Origin: Candidatus Zipacnadia bacterium
GTDB lineage: Bacteria; Armatimonadota; Zipacnadia; Zipacnadales; UBA5352
Assembly: GCA_029820295.1 (NCBI GenBank)
Contig: JALGVA010000018.1
Coordinates: forward strand, 1-60,223
Reading direction: 5' to 3'
Length of the DNA stretch: 60,223 nt
Shown here: positions 46,501 through 54,455 of the stretch, in pieces
Position numbering within the stretch: position 1 is the stretch's first letter
Layout: every line of letters starts with the position of its first letter
Translations under genes and position numbers: made by a program
The notes under the pieces: generated by a model
The model's database searches: none
What the model was told of the DNA's origin: nothing
The model's input: the letters and a program-made list of their open reading frames with translations, nothing else

Positions 46501-47150
46501 TCGCGGTAGCGCCGCGCCTTCTCGGCCGCGCGCTCCAGCGGCTCGCGCTGGCTGCTCAGCTCGTAGATGATGTCCGAGATGCGTCGCACGTTGGCCTCGG
46601 TGGCCTCCAGCTTGCGCTGGGCCTCGCGGCGGCGCCGGCGGTACTTGCCGATGCCCGCGACCTCCTCCATCAGCTCGCGCCGATCCTCGGAGCGCACACT
46701 GAGGATGGCCTCGATCTCGCCCTGTCCGACGAGCGAGTACGCCGCCTGGCCCACGCCGGTATCCACGAACAGGTCATGCACGTCGCGCAGGCGGCAGGCG
46801 ACGTTGTTGATGCCGTACTCGCTGTCACCGGTGCGGTAGAGGCGGCGATAGACCTCGACCTCGCTGAAGTCCACGGGGAGCTGCTCGTCGGTGTTGTCCA
46901 GCAGCAGGCGCACCTCGGCCATGCCCAGCGGGCTGCGGCCCTCGGCGCCGGCGAAGATCACGTCCTGCGAGGTCTGCGTGCGGATCGCGCGGTTGCTCTG
47001 CTCGCCCAGCACCCAGAGGATGGCGTCGGCGATGTTGCTCTTGCCGGCGCCGTTAGGCCCCACGATGGCGGTCAGGCCGGGGCCGAACTCAAGCTCGGTG
47101 CGATCCGCGAAGCTCTTGAAGCCCCGCATCTCCAGCTTGCTGAGATACAC
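43515..47150 (-). CDS. smc: chromosome partition protein SMC
   Basis: A 1211-residue condensin ATPase. The N-terminal head has Walker A GPNGAGKSNIADAI near residue 32 and QTSQDVIFAG. Two long coiled-coil arms flank a hinge at about residues 515-640 (AVRVVLGAAAAGELHGVRG to GYATFLPVA). The C-terminal head has the signature LSLLSGGERAMTALALLFA and Walker B FCVLDEIDAALDATN. It closes dimeric rings around DNA with ScpA and ScpB. A charged tail of about 35 residues follows the head. The start is GTG with AGGAG upstream. Confidence 0.97.
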   Translation of the reverse strand: MYLSKLEMRGFKSFADRTELEFGPGLTAIVGPNGAGKSNIADAILWVLGEQSNRAIRTQTSQDVIFAGAEGRSPLGMAEVRLLLDNTDEQLPVDFSEVEVYRRLYRTGDSEYGINNVACRLRDVHDLFVDTGVGQAAYSLVGQGEIEAILSVRSEDRRELMEEVAGIGKYRRRRREAQRKLEATEANVRRISDIIYELSSQREPLERAAEKARRYREIDGQLRGLELKLLALDYRERSGRLGRLANDQQVGRADAQATRNRLNEIEVEAERISAELHTLDAELARHREQAREAERTAEQTERAHAVTGEKLRAARERLEELARDDRQDSSRIEELTEQLEGLAAEQQETRARVEELMAGVTARRESLERDEERREQAVAHVRALEDERQKLLQQAENLAREAGAMGSLQEELHERVRRLEGQREALRQQAEEARRGMAAAQRRRDAVAGRVDEARARLATLSSRHEFVTRTLREHRTKRDILAGAATAAETRLALLEELDRGHEGYEDAVRVVLGAAAAGELHGVRGVVGDLLEVSAKHERAIEAALGERLQWIVVDTPEQAVAGVRFLEERAVGYATFLPVAALGALAPRATMTSGEGCLGPATRFVRSASEMRQVVDFLLGDCLLMRDLDSGLRCLQRVGYQCRAVTLEGHVIERGGAIRGGAQTEEGARIFSRKREMEQVRGQLDLMARALANMWRFEERYEREAESLAHEVEGATSAAGDARAELSEVERDLVHTREQAQAALSAAEEMAAEVEELGGRLRSTAARRDELAATAEQARADASELETQLEAARGQVVPAADIEERRRALVEAEVALAEAREKQRSLQELARRAQGELERARGEAAAVGETRALLAARITQLEAELETTGERLEGERAVAAEMRETVSERARAVDTLRDKAEELDAAGRKLRRVLDAQQEQVQRTEVSLTREQAQLESIRERLADVYEVSPKQALEQLGDEELSRHSIARQVNALKRDIRALGHVNLSAIDECERLTAREQFLSAQRGDLESARQDLLAIIEEIDAAAEHEFLQTFAEIGRAFEETFTTLFGGGTTDLYLSDEENPLESGVEVFAQPPGKRQKHLSLLSGGERAMTALALLFAMLKVKPSPFCVLDEIDAALDATNTDRFVTLLKQFAERSQFIIITHNPRTMEAVDLLHGITQQSAGVSQRISVELRDAQEQARQEQERERRERAAAREDTTAGVSGQ

Positions 47151-47216
47151 GTGGTCAACTCCTGCTGCGGTTCACGCCGGTGCGTTCATTGCTGCCACTC
47201 GCGCGGCCGCGTGCGC

Positions 47217-48323
47217 CTAGCGCACGAGGATGTCCGCGCGCTGGAGTGTCGTGCCCTCGTACGTGACCTCCAGCGTCGGCCAGGCGTCGCCGGGTCCGCT
47301 GAGGAACTCGGGCCCGCCGTCGCGCACGATGATGGTGTCCTCGGACTTGGTGCCGGCGATCGACGGGTTCCACGCGAACGCCTGGTTGGCCAGCACCATC
47401 TCGTTGCAGGTCAGCGTCCCCTTGTAGTCGCGCGCCGCATACCCCGTGGCGCCGCCCTGATGATGAAGCCGCCACTGGTCGGGGTAGCCGGACGCGGCGT
47501 AGGCGTCGATGGCGCGGCGGAACACGTCGGACACGATCGCGCCCGGCCGCGTCTCCAGGTTCAGACAGGCGTCCACCCGGCAGCAGGCCAGGTGCCGGTC
47601 GCGCAGCTCCGCCGCGGGCTCGCCGAAGTGCACCATGCGCGTCGCCGAGATGCCCAGCCCGTGCTTCGACACCCCCAGCACCAGCATCACGTAGCTCTCC
47701 AGGCGTCGATCGGTGGGGATCGGGTGGCGGTAGCGGTAGGCGCGCTCCTCGACGGCGATCAGCGCCACCACCGGCTGCGCGCCCGCGGCCATCGCCTTGC
47801 CCATCAGCAGCCCCGCGATCTCGTGTTCGGTCATGCCCGGCTCGATCTCGTGCCCCGTCTCCGTGATGGCCCGCGTCGCCAGTGCGCCCACCTCACGGTA
47901 GCGCTCGATCTCGGGCTCGAGCAGCACCCAGCGCAGCCGCGCGATGGCATCGCCGACATCCTCGGCGCCGGGCATCGGGGTGTCCGCGCCCAGGCGCCCG
48001 TTGACGATGCGCCGCAGCATCTCCGGCCGGTCCTCGATGTCCCACTGGACCGAGTGCACCTCGAAGGGAAGGTCGTCCAGCTCTTCGTCCTCGAAGCGCC
48101 CGACTTCGATGTTGTTGGTCAGCAGGTGCTGGCCATCGGCGGTGACCACCAGCCAGCACACCCCCCGCTCGCCGCCCAGCCCGACGTGGCTGGAGCCGCC
48201 GGCGGTGAGCCACGCGAAGTTGGCGCGCGTCGCCAGCACCGCCGCGTCCAGCTCGCCCTCGGCGAGGAAGCCGCGCAGTCTGTCGAGCTTGATCTGCACC
48301 TCTTCGAGGCGCGTCACGGCCAT
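47217..48323 (-). CDS. M24-fold (aminopeptidase P/creatinase-like) protein lacking metal ligands
   Basis: A 368-residue protein with the creatinase N-terminal domain (FLAEGELDAAVLATRANFAWLTAGG) and a pita-bread domain. The HHQGGATGYAARDY His region and the closing PSIAGTKSEDTIIV Glu region are recognisable. The two Asp residues that bind metal in active M24 peptidases should sit in the strand that here reads YVMLVLGVSKHGLGISATR, and neither is present. It is therefore likely a non-metal or pseudo-enzyme member, as creatinase is. Substrate unknown. ATG at 48323, or GTG at 48326. Confidence 0.75.
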   Translation of the reverse strand: MAVTRLEEVQIKLDRLRGFLAEGELDAAVLATRANFAWLTAGGSSHVGLGGERGVCWLVVTADGQHLLTNNIEVGRFEDEELDDLPFEVHSVQWDIEDRPEMLRRIVNGRLGADTPMPGAEDVGDAIARLRWVLLEPEIERYREVGALATRAITETGHEIEPGMTEHEIAGLLMGKAMAAGAQPVVALIAVEERAYRYRHPIPTDRRLESYVMLVLGVSKHGLGISATRMVHFGEPAAELRDRHLACCRVDACLNLETRPGAIVSDVFRRAIDAYAASGYPDQWRLHHQGGATGYAARDYKGTLTCNEMVLANQAFAWNPSIAGTKSEDTIIVRDGGPEFLSGPGDAWPTLEVTYEGTTLQRADILVR

Positions 48324-48339
48324 CACTCCCGCGCTGTTG

Positions 48340-49419
48340 TCAGTCGGTGGCGACGATCCCGGCGCCGTCGGCCGCGCCGGTGGCGAAGATCGACGGCTCC
48401 AGCCCCGTCGCCTGCCGGTAGCTGCTCTCGACCTGCGGGACGAACTCCCCCACGCACTCCTCCTCGACCAGCGCCATCACGCAGCCCCCGAAGCCCGCGC
48501 CCACCAGCCGCGCGCCCAGGCAGCCGGGCGCGTCCAGCGCCGCCGCGCGCATGGCCTCCAGTTCCGGGCAGCTCACCTGGTAGTCGTCGCGCAGGCTGAG
48601 GTGGCTGGCATTGATCAGCTCCCCCAACACCACTGCGTCGCCGCGCTCGAGCGCCGCCACGCCCGCCTGCACGCGCTCGTTCTCGCTCACCACGTGGCGC
48701 GCGCGGCGCAGCAGCGTGGCGTCCAGCTCGCCGGCGCGCGCTCGCAGCGTCGCGCTGTCGATCTCGCGCAGCGCCCGCACGCCCAGGACCTGCGCGGCCC
48801 GCTCACACTGCGCGCGCCGCTCGTTGTACGCCGAGCCGACCAGCTCGCGCGGCCGGTTGGTGTCGCACACCACGAAGCGCGCGCTCATGCCCGCCATCGG
48901 TACCAGCCGGTGCTCCCGCGTGCGGCAATCGAGCCACATCACGCGCTCGGGCCGGCCGAAGACCGACGTGAACTGATCGAGGATGCCGCAGCGCATCCCC
49001 ACGTACTCGTTCTCCGCACGCTGGCACAGCAACGCGAGCCGCTCGGGCCCGAGGGTGCAGCCTGCCAGCGAGCTGAGCGCCACCGCGCATGCAACCTCAA
49101 GCGCCGCCGACGAGGACACCCCGCCGCCGACCGGGACGTCGCCGACGATGGCCACGTCCGCGCCGCCCGGCACGCAGCCCTCAGCGGCCAACTCGGCGCA
49201 CACGCCTGCGAGGTAGTCGCGCCAGTCGCCCCATGGGCTCCACGCGCGCACGAGACGATCCGGGCGGCGCGCAGCCACGACCACCGTCGCCCGTTCGATG
49301 GCGATGGCGGTGACAAAGCCCTCGTTGTAATCTGTGTGCGCGCCCAGCACCTCAAGCCGGCCCGGCGCCCGGGCAGCCACGTCGGCGGTTGTGCCGAAGT
49401 GCCGGCGCAGTGCGTCCAC
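48340..49419 (-). CDS. galK: galactokinase-family GHMP sugar kinase
   Basis: A 359-residue GHMP kinase. The family galactokinase signature reads GRLEVLGAHTDYNEG, where the usual Glu of GEHTDYN is Ala27. The ATP loop is VPVGGGVSSSAALEV, the catalytic-base region ENEYVGMRCGILDQF, and the C-terminal GARLVGAGFGGC. It would phosphorylate galactose, or a related sugar given the Glu loss. The GTG at 49419 is chosen because a promoter with its -10 at 49468-49473 lies inside the longer in-frame extension, so a start at 49479 would not be transcribed. The ribosome site is unusually close. Confidence 0.85.
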   Translation of the reverse strand: MDALRRHFGTTADVAARAPGRLEVLGAHTDYNEGFVTAIAIERATVVVAARRPDRLVRAWSPWGDWRDYLAGVCAELAAEGCVPGGADVAIVGDVPVGGGVSSSAALEVACAVALSSLAGCTLGPERLALLCQRAENEYVGMRCGILDQFTSVFGRPERVMWLDCRTREHRLVPMAGMSARFVVCDTNRPRELVGSAYNERRAQCERAAQVLGVRALREIDSATLRARAGELDATLLRRARHVVSENERVQAGVAALERGDAVVLGELINASHLSLRDDYQVSCPELEAMRAAALDAPGCLGARLVGAGFGGCVMALVEEECVGEFVPQVESSYRQATGLEPSIFATGAADGAGIVATD

Positions 49420-49467
49420 CCCCTGACGCGCCAGACGCCGGGTAGGGGCGTCCGGGCGACAGTGATG

Positions 49468-49495
49468 ATTATACACCACGGCCCCCCTCTGTCAA
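49468..49495 (-). promoter_or_regulatory. perfect-hexamer sigma-70 promoter for galK
   Basis: TTGACA (49495-49490) and TATAAT (49473-49468) on the minus strand are both exact consensus and 16 nt apart. Transcription would start near 49461. It lies between galK and the URO-D gene upstream, so galK need not depend on that operon. Confidence 0.8.
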
Positions 49496-49517
49496 CGCGC
49501 TGAAGAGCGACCGGCGG

Positions 49518-50576
49518 TCAGTATTGTCCATATTTCCTCACCAATTCCATGACATACTTATAGCGTTCGAAGCTCACGTTGTCAGGCACCGAGTGGTCCG
49601 AGTGATAGATGTACCCGCCTCCCTGCTTCGCGATCCCGACCTTGGTGCGCACCTCCTCCTCGATGACGCGCGGGTCGGGGTGCGCCATCGCGCGCACGTC
49701 GATGCCGCCCATGAAGGCGAGGCGCTGGCCGAACCGCTCCTTGAGCCCCAGCAGGTCCATCCCGGCCTTGACCTCCAGCGGCTGCAGGCAGTCGAAGCCG
49801 GCCTCGATCAGGTCGGGTACCAGCGCGGTGACATTGCCGCACGAGTGCAGGATCACCTTGAGACCGTAGCGGTGGAAGAACTCGCAGATTACGGTGTGCG
49901 CGGGCTTGCACAGCTCGCGGTACATCTGCGGCGAGAACAGCGGTCCGTTGCGGTAGCCCATGTCGTCGTAGAAGAATGCGCCATCGAACTCGAAGCCACC
50001 GTCGATCATCATCTGCGCGCTCTGCACGATCATCTCCGACCAGGTCATGTACATGTCCGCGGCCCACTCGGGCTCGGTCGCCATGGCGATGAGGAGACGC
50101 TCGGAGCCCACCACGCCCTGAGTCTTGTCATAGCCGGTCGCGGCATTGTACGAGAACCACAGGCCCTGCTCGCGGGCGTGGCGCTGGGCGGTCAGCCCCG
50201 CCTCCCAGTTGATGCGCTCGCGCCCGACCTCCATCTCCTGTTTCCACGCATACCAGTCGGCGGGCGTCTTGATCTTGAAGTCGATGCACTCGGGCGTGGA
50301 GGTGGAGTGCTTGAAGTTCTTGCGCAGCGCCCCGTTGGCGTCCCACGCGATGACGTACTCGTCGGTCTCCTCGACGACCTCGCGCTCCATGCGTAGAGTC
50401 AGGTCGGCGCCGACGCCGGCGAACTCGAAGCCGAAGTACTGATGCGGGCTCATGCCAGGCGGCAGCCCTTCCTCGTGCCAGCGCCGTATCGTCGTCGCCC
50501 ACGGGCTGTCGCTGATGGGCACGCGGTCGGCCTCGCGGTGATGCAGCGCCGCCAGCACGCGCTCTCTACTCGTCAC
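49518..50576 (-). CDS. uroporphyrinogen decarboxylase-family protein, methyltransferase-like branch
   Basis: A 352-residue URO-D-fold protein starting TSRERVLAALHHREADRVPI. The zinc-type motif LHSCGNV and the final GGGYIYHSDHSVP with MGGIDVR point to the corrinoid or cobamide methyltransferase branch rather than heme synthesis. Substrate unknown; such genes are abundant in phyla that degrade methoxylated or methylated compounds. The GTG at 50576 overlaps the preceding methyltransferase gene by 11 bp and has GGGAGG upstream. Confidence 0.82.
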   Translation of the reverse strand: MTSRERVLAALHHREADRVPISDSPWATTIRRWHEEGLPPGMSPHQYFGFEFAGVGADLTLRMEREVVEETDEYVIAWDANGALRKNFKHSTSTPECIDFKIKTPADWYAWKQEMEVGRERINWEAGLTAQRHAREQGLWFSYNAATGYDKTQGVVGSERLLIAMATEPEWAADMYMTWSEMIVQSAQMMIDGGFEFDGAFFYDDMGYRNGPLFSPQMYRELCKPAHTVICEFFHRYGLKVILHSCGNVTALVPDLIEAGFDCLQPLEVKAGMDLLGLKERFGQRLAFMGGIDVRAMAHPDPRVIEEEVRTKVGIAKQGGGYIYHSDHSVPDNVSFERYKYVMELVRKYGQY

Positions 50577-51204
50577 TGTGCTCGACCTCCCTGTTGATGG
50601 GCCCGGCGGCGCGGTAGATGCGAAAGCCCCCGCGCATCGCGACCCGCTCCACGTCCGCGAAACGCGCCTCCAGCTCGCGGCGCAGCGTCTTCGCGCCCTT
50701 GTTCGTTGCGGCCACCATCCAGAACTCCCCGCCCGGGCGCAGCGCCCGCGCGGCATGATCCATCATCGCCAGCACCACCTGGCGTCCGGCGCTGATGGGC
50801 GGATTGCACACGATGGCGTCGAAGCTCCTGCCCGCCAGCGCCGCCTCGGCGTCGCCACACACCACCTCGGCCTCGACCTGGTTGCGGCGCAGGTTCTCGC
50901 GCGCGAGGTCGCACGCGCGCTCATTGATGTCCACCATGGTCACGCGCAGTTCCGGTCGGAGGCGCTTCGCCACGATCCCCAGCAGCCCCCACGCGCAACC
51001 CCAGTCGAGCAGCTCCCCCTCGTCCGGGAGCTTCATCTGCTCGGCCAGCAGCCGGCTGCCCGGGTCCACGCGCCCGTAGGAGAACACGCCGCGATCGGTG
51101 ACGAAGCTCAGGTGCTGCCCGCGCACCTCGGCCTCAATCTCACGCGGCCGCGAGCGCGCCGAGGGCCGCCGCGCGAAGTAATGGCTGTCGCCCGCGTCAG
51201 TCAT
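50566..51204 (-). CDS. RsmC-like class I SAM-dependent methyltransferase
   Basis: A 212-residue enzyme equal to the catalytic half of RsmC/RlmG. It has FSYGRVDPGSRLLAEQM, the SAM loop LLDWGCAWGLLGIVAK (Gly-rich, with Trp variants) and the target-base motif CNPPISAG. It probably methylates a guanine in ribosomal RNA, but the rRNA position cannot be told. It overlaps both neighbours by a few bases, so it is co-translated with the metallophosphoesterase upstream and the URO-D protein downstream. Confidence 0.85.
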   Translation of the reverse strand: MTDAGDSHYFARRPSARSRPREIEAEVRGQHLSFVTDRGVFSYGRVDPGSRLLAEQMKLPDEGELLDWGCAWGLLGIVAKRLRPELRVTMVDINERACDLARENLRRNQVEAEVVCGDAEAALAGRSFDAIVCNPPISAGRQVVLAMMDHAARALRPGGEFWMVAATNKGAKTLRRELEARFADVERVAMRGGFRIYRAAGPINREVEHSDE

Positions 51205-52138
51205 CGCCTGCCTCCGCCTCCCTGCCGGGCCGATCGGGCGCCAACTCGATGATCACCAGCTCGGGCGGGCACAGGAAGCGCACCGGCACGATGCCCACGC
51301 CCACCCCGCGGCTCACGTACATCAGCGGGCCGCGCGCGGCCGAGACCGAGACGGGCCGCCGATGGCTGAGAATCCACCAGTGCCCGGCGACGCGCTGCAT
51401 GATAGGCTGCTGGTCGGGGGCATAGCGGAAGAGGCCGGCCGCCAGCCGGGCCGGGTAGCTCAGGTGCGTGAGCGGCGCCTCGAGCCCGGGTGGGCGGATC
51501 TGCCCGCCATGGGTATGCCCGCACAGCATCAGGTCCGCGCCGATGCGACCCAGCTTGGGCCAGATCGCCGGCGAGTGCGCCAGCGCAATGCGCACCGCGG
51601 CGTTCGCCGATGACTGCGCCAGCGCCGCCTCGACGTCCAGGTGGCCCTTCTCCGGGTCGTCGAGTCCGATCAGCTCGAGCGTCGCACCGCCAAACTCCAC
51701 CTGGCGCGTCTCGTTGACCAGCAGGGCGCCACCGCCGCCGGAGAGCGCCTCGTCGAGCGCGTCGAAGTCGAAGCGGAAGTAATGCTCGGTATTGCCCGGG
51801 ACGCCGAAGGTGGGCCGATCCGCGGCCAGCGCGGCCAGCAGCGCCAGCGCGTCCTCGCGGTTGCGCCCGGCCGCGGCGTAGTCGCCGCCCAGCAGCAGCA
51901 GGTCCGGCTCAGCCGCGTCCACCGCCGACAGCAGCTCCTCGCGCGTGACGTAGAGCATGCCTTCGTGGAGGTCGCAGGCGTAGGCGATGCGGAGCGCGTG
52001 TAGAGGCTCGGGCAGTCCCGGCACCATCATCCGCAGGCGGGTGGTGCGGATGCGGTGCGTGCGCGCACGCGACAGCGCCCAGGCGATCAGCCCGGCCAGC
52101 GCGAGCGCCGCCGCGATGGCGGCCACGACCGGGATCAT
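51197..52138 (-). CDS. membrane-anchored metallophosphoesterase (YkuE/LpxG-like)
   Basis: A 313-residue calcineurin-fold phosphoesterase with one N-terminal helix (VAAIAAALALAGLIAWAL). Metal motifs are ACDLHEG, LLGGDYAA, GNTEHY and GHTHGGQIR. The family includes YkuE/YaeI and LpxG-type UDP-2,3-diacylglucosamine hydrolases. With an LPS export system in the same window, an LpxG role in lipid A synthesis is possible (inference). In the second motif GNHD the Asn-His is replaced by Asn-Thr-Glu-His, as in other members of this branch. Confidence 0.8.
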   Translation of the reverse strand: MIPVVAAIAAALALAGLIAWALSRARTHRIRTTRLRMMVPGLPEPLHALRIAYACDLHEGMLYVTREELLSAVDAAEPDLLLLGGDYAAAGRNREDALALLAALAADRPTFGVPGNTEHYFRFDFDALDEALSGGGGALLVNETRQVEFGGATLELIGLDDPEKGHLDVEAALAQSSANAAVRIALAHSPAIWPKLGRIGADLMLCGHTHGGQIRPPGLEAPLTHLSYPARLAAGLFRYAPDQQPIMQRVAGHWWILSHRRPVSVSAARGPLMYVSRGVGVGIVPVRFLCPPELVIIELAPDRPGREAEAGDD

Positions 52139-52166
52139 CGCCGGCCGCCCCGTGCCATGGCGTCCA

Positions 52167-52787
52167 TCACCGCCCGCCGACCCATCCCCGCAGTGTCATC
52201 ACGCCCGGCGACACGCTCACCGACTCCACGCGGATGCGGTTGCCCCCCGTCAGCTCGCGCACGCCCCGCTGCAGCTCCTGCTGCACGCGCTCGTGCAGGG
52301 CCGCGGGCGCGCCCAGTCGGCCCACGCGCACCTCCAGCACCTGCACCTGCAGCTCGCCGCCGGAGACGACGGGCGTCGCGCGCACCGTGAGCGGGATGTT
52401 CTGCCCGCGCCAGGTGGTCTCGCCGGTCGCCGCGATGGTGCCGCTGCCGAAGTACACGCGCAGGTTGCGCACGTCGGGCGGGGGATTGTGTGCGATCAGC
52501 GCGTTCAGCTCATCCTGGCGGACGGTCAGGCTCACCTGCGCGGTGCCCTGGGAGCGCACGGTCTGTTCGACGCTGCTGATCTGCTGCTCCAGCGGGGGGG
52601 CCGACGTGGCGGGTGCGGCGCCGTTCGACACCGCGGCCTCAGGCGGGGGCGGAGGCGTGGCCTTCGCCATTCCCAGGACGATGAGCACGACGATGATGCC
52701 CAGCGCGAAGGCGCCGCCGCAGCCGATGCCGAACCAGGCGGCGGTGCTGAGCTTGCGTTCCCGCTTCCTGCGTACCTGCCGAGCCAT
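52167..52787 (-). CDS. membrane-anchored protein of unknown function, DUF2140-like
   Basis: A 206-residue protein with a basic N-terminus, one membrane helix (FGIGCGGAFALGIIVVLIVLG), a Pro/Ala linker and an extracytoplasmic domain of about 140 residues. That domain (VSLTVRQDELNALIAH, VYFGSGTIAATGETTWRGQ, LQVQVLEVRVGRLGAP) resembles lipid-binding beta proteins of the YpmS/DUF2140 or LmeA sort. The match is loose, so no function is assigned. It lies 28 bp upstream of the metallophosphoesterase gene in the same direction. Confidence 0.6.
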   Translation of the reverse strand: MARQVRRKRERKLSTAAWFGIGCGGAFALGIIVVLIVLGMAKATPPPPPEAAVSNGAAPATSAPPLEQQISSVEQTVRSQGTAQVSLTVRQDELNALIAHNPPPDVRNLRVYFGSGTIAATGETTWRGQNIPLTVRATPVVSGGELQVQVLEVRVGRLGAPAALHERVQQELQRGVRELTGGNRIRVESVSVSPGVMTLRGWVGGR

Positions 52788-52898
52788 GTCAATCCGGGGT
52801 GGGCGTCTGCGGTGATGTCACTCAGGTGCAGCTTCGACGCGCGCCCCCCTGCGCCCTCCACGCCGGGCGCAGGGGTCGGCGCTCACGCCCGCAGGCAC

Positions 52899-52928
52899 GG
52901 AAAGAGGGCCGCCGGACGGCGACCCTCT
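52899..52928 (-). terminator. rho-independent terminator of the pth operon
   Basis: On the minus strand AGAGGGTCGCC and GGCGGCCCTCT pair over ten of eleven positions across a 4-nt loop, followed by TTTCC. It starts about 25 bp after the pth stop. Confidence 0.7.
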
Positions 52929-52952
52929 CACGTGGGTGCGTTGCGCGGGACG

Positions 52953-53513
52953 TCAGGAGTTGAACTCGTTCATGGCCGCCTCGATGCCCTCGGTGACCGC
53001 CACCTCAACGCACGCGCGCGCGCGGGCGACGGCCTCCTCGGCGGTCTCGCGTTCATCGGCGGAGAAGGGCGACAGCACCCAGTCGCGGGCGCTCATGCCC
53101 CCGGGAGGCGCGCCCACGCCGATACGCAGGCGGGGGTAGTCCCGCGTGCCCAGGCGCTCAGTGATCGACCGCAGCCCCCGATGCCCGCCTTCTGAGCCGC
53201 CGCGGCGCAGGCGCAGTTGCCCGAGGTCGAGGTTGATGTCGTCGATGATCACGATCAGGTCCTCGGGCGCCAGGTCGTGGAGGTGGCACAGGCGCGCCAC
53301 CGCCACGCCGCTGGCGTTCATCATGGTCAGCGGCATGGCCAGCACCACCGGCACGCCGTCGATGGCGCCGGTGCCGGCGAGCGCCGCCGCCCGCGGCCTG
53401 CGCAGGCGTACGCCGTGGGCGCGCGCCAGGGCCTCGATCACGGCGAAGCCCACGTTGTGCCGGGTCTCTTCGTATTCGGCCCCGGGGTTGCCGAGGCCGA
53501 TGATCGCCCGCAT
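52953..53513 (-). CDS. pth: peptidyl-tRNA hydrolase
   Basis: A 186-residue enzyme cleaving peptidyl-tRNA to recycle tRNA. The N-terminus is IIGLGNPGAEYEETRHNVGF with the catalytic His; Asn (MPLTMMNASGVAVA), Asp (IVIIDDINLDLGQLRLR) and the loop GGSEGGHRGLRSI are conserved. It follows rplY by 21 bp and is the last gene before the terminator. rplY-pth is a common bacterial pair. Confidence 0.97.
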   Translation of the reverse strand: MRAIIGLGNPGAEYEETRHNVGFAVIEALARAHGVRLRRPRAAALAGTGAIDGVPVVLAMPLTMMNASGVAVARLCHLHDLAPEDLIVIIDDINLDLGQLRLRRGGSEGGHRGLRSITERLGTRDYPRLRIGVGAPPGGMSARDWVLSPFSADERETAEEAVARARACVEVAVTEGIEAAMNEFNS

Positions 53514-53534
53514 GGATCGCGCTCCAGGGGCCGG

Positions 53535-54296
53535 CTAGGCCGGGCCCTCGGTGAGTTCGCTCTCGTCGATTTCCTGCACGTTGACCTGCGTGCCCTCGGT
53601 GGGCGGAGCGGCCTCCTCTTCTTCCTCCGCCTCCTCCTCGGGGACCAGCTCCTCGGCCTCGCCCACCTCGAGATCAACCAGCGACTCGAGCATCTCCTCG
53701 TCGACGCGCGTCTCCAAGTCCTCTTCGCTGATGGGCGGGGCGATGGTCAGCACGACCTCGTCGGCCTCGGGTACGTAGGTCACGCCCTCAATCTGTGGCA
53801 GGTCGCTGACGAACAGCGCGTCGCCGATGTGCATGCCGTCGATCGTCGCGACTATGTGCTCGGGAATCTGCGTCGGCAGGCAGCTCACGGTGACGGTGTG
53901 AAGCTGCTGCTGCACCACGCCGCCGTCGTCCTCCACGCCCGGGGCGTCGCCGGTGACCTCGATCGGCACCTCGACCTCGATCGCCTCGCGCAGCGACACC
54001 CACTGCAGGTCTACGCTGAGCAGCGCGCGGGTCACCGGGTCGCGCTGGACCTCCTTGATAATCGCCGCGACCGACTCCTCGCGCTTCTCGCCCGGCACCT
54101 CGAGGTCGATGAGCACATTTGCGCCCTCCAAGCCCAGGTAGAGGCGCTCGAAGGTGCGCTGCGGGATGGACAGGGGCACCGTCTTCCGCCCCAGCCCGTA
54201 GACGACTCCGGGAATGAGGCCCTCGAGGCGCATGCGTCGCGCGGGGCCCTTCCCGGTCTGCTCCCTGGTGTCAACCTTCATCGGAACAAGCTCCAT
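53535..54296 (-). CDS. rplY: ribosomal protein bL25, general stress (Ctc) type
   Basis: A 253-residue protein. The N-terminal L25 domain (residues 1-95: RMRLEGLIPGVVYGLG, LLSVDLQWVSL) binds 5S rRNA. The TL5/Ctc domain (95-195: LPTQIPEHIVATIDGMHIGDALFVSDL) follows. An acidic Glu-rich tail (EEEAEEEEEAAPP) extends the C-terminus. The ATG at 54296 follows GGAGG. A longer frame would run into the tRNA gene and is rejected. It lies between tRNA-Gln and pth. Confidence 0.95.
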   Translation of the reverse strand: MELVPMKVDTREQTGKGPARRMRLEGLIPGVVYGLGRKTVPLSIPQRTFERLYLGLEGANVLIDLEVPGEKREESVAAIIKEVQRDPVTRALLSVDLQWVSLREAIEVEVPIEVTGDAPGVEDDGGVVQQQLHTVTVSCLPTQIPEHIVATIDGMHIGDALFVSDLPQIEGVTYVPEADEVVLTIAPPISEEDLETRVDEEMLESLVDLEVGEAEELVPEEEAEEEEEAAPPTEGTQVNVQEIDESELTEGPA

Positions 54297-54364
54297 CTTC
54301 GCATCCTCCTGTCCGCCCGCGATGCGCGGGGGCGGATCGTCTCGACAGTGTGCATGGACGTAGC

Positions 54365-54439
54365 TGGCTGGGGCGGCAGGATTCGAACCTGCGAATACGG
54401 GATCCAAAGTCCCGCGCCTTACCGCTTGGCGACGCCCCA
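54365..54439 (-). tRNA. tRNA-Gln (anticodon TTG) with encoded CCA
   Basis: A complete cloverleaf: acceptor TGGGGCG (54439-54433) pairs with CGCCCCA (54375-54369), the anticodon loop reads CTTTGGA with TTG, and the T arm GGTTCGAATCC is present. The discriminator is G (54368), usual for glutamine, and CCA is encoded at 54367-54365. It is embedded between two minus-strand protein genes. Confidence 0.96.
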
Positions 54440-54455
54440 GCGTGTGACCGTCGGC

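Noticed and set aside
54297-54407. N-terminal extension of rplY
   Set aside because: The extension would read through the tRNA-Gln gene; ATG 54296 has its own GGAGG.
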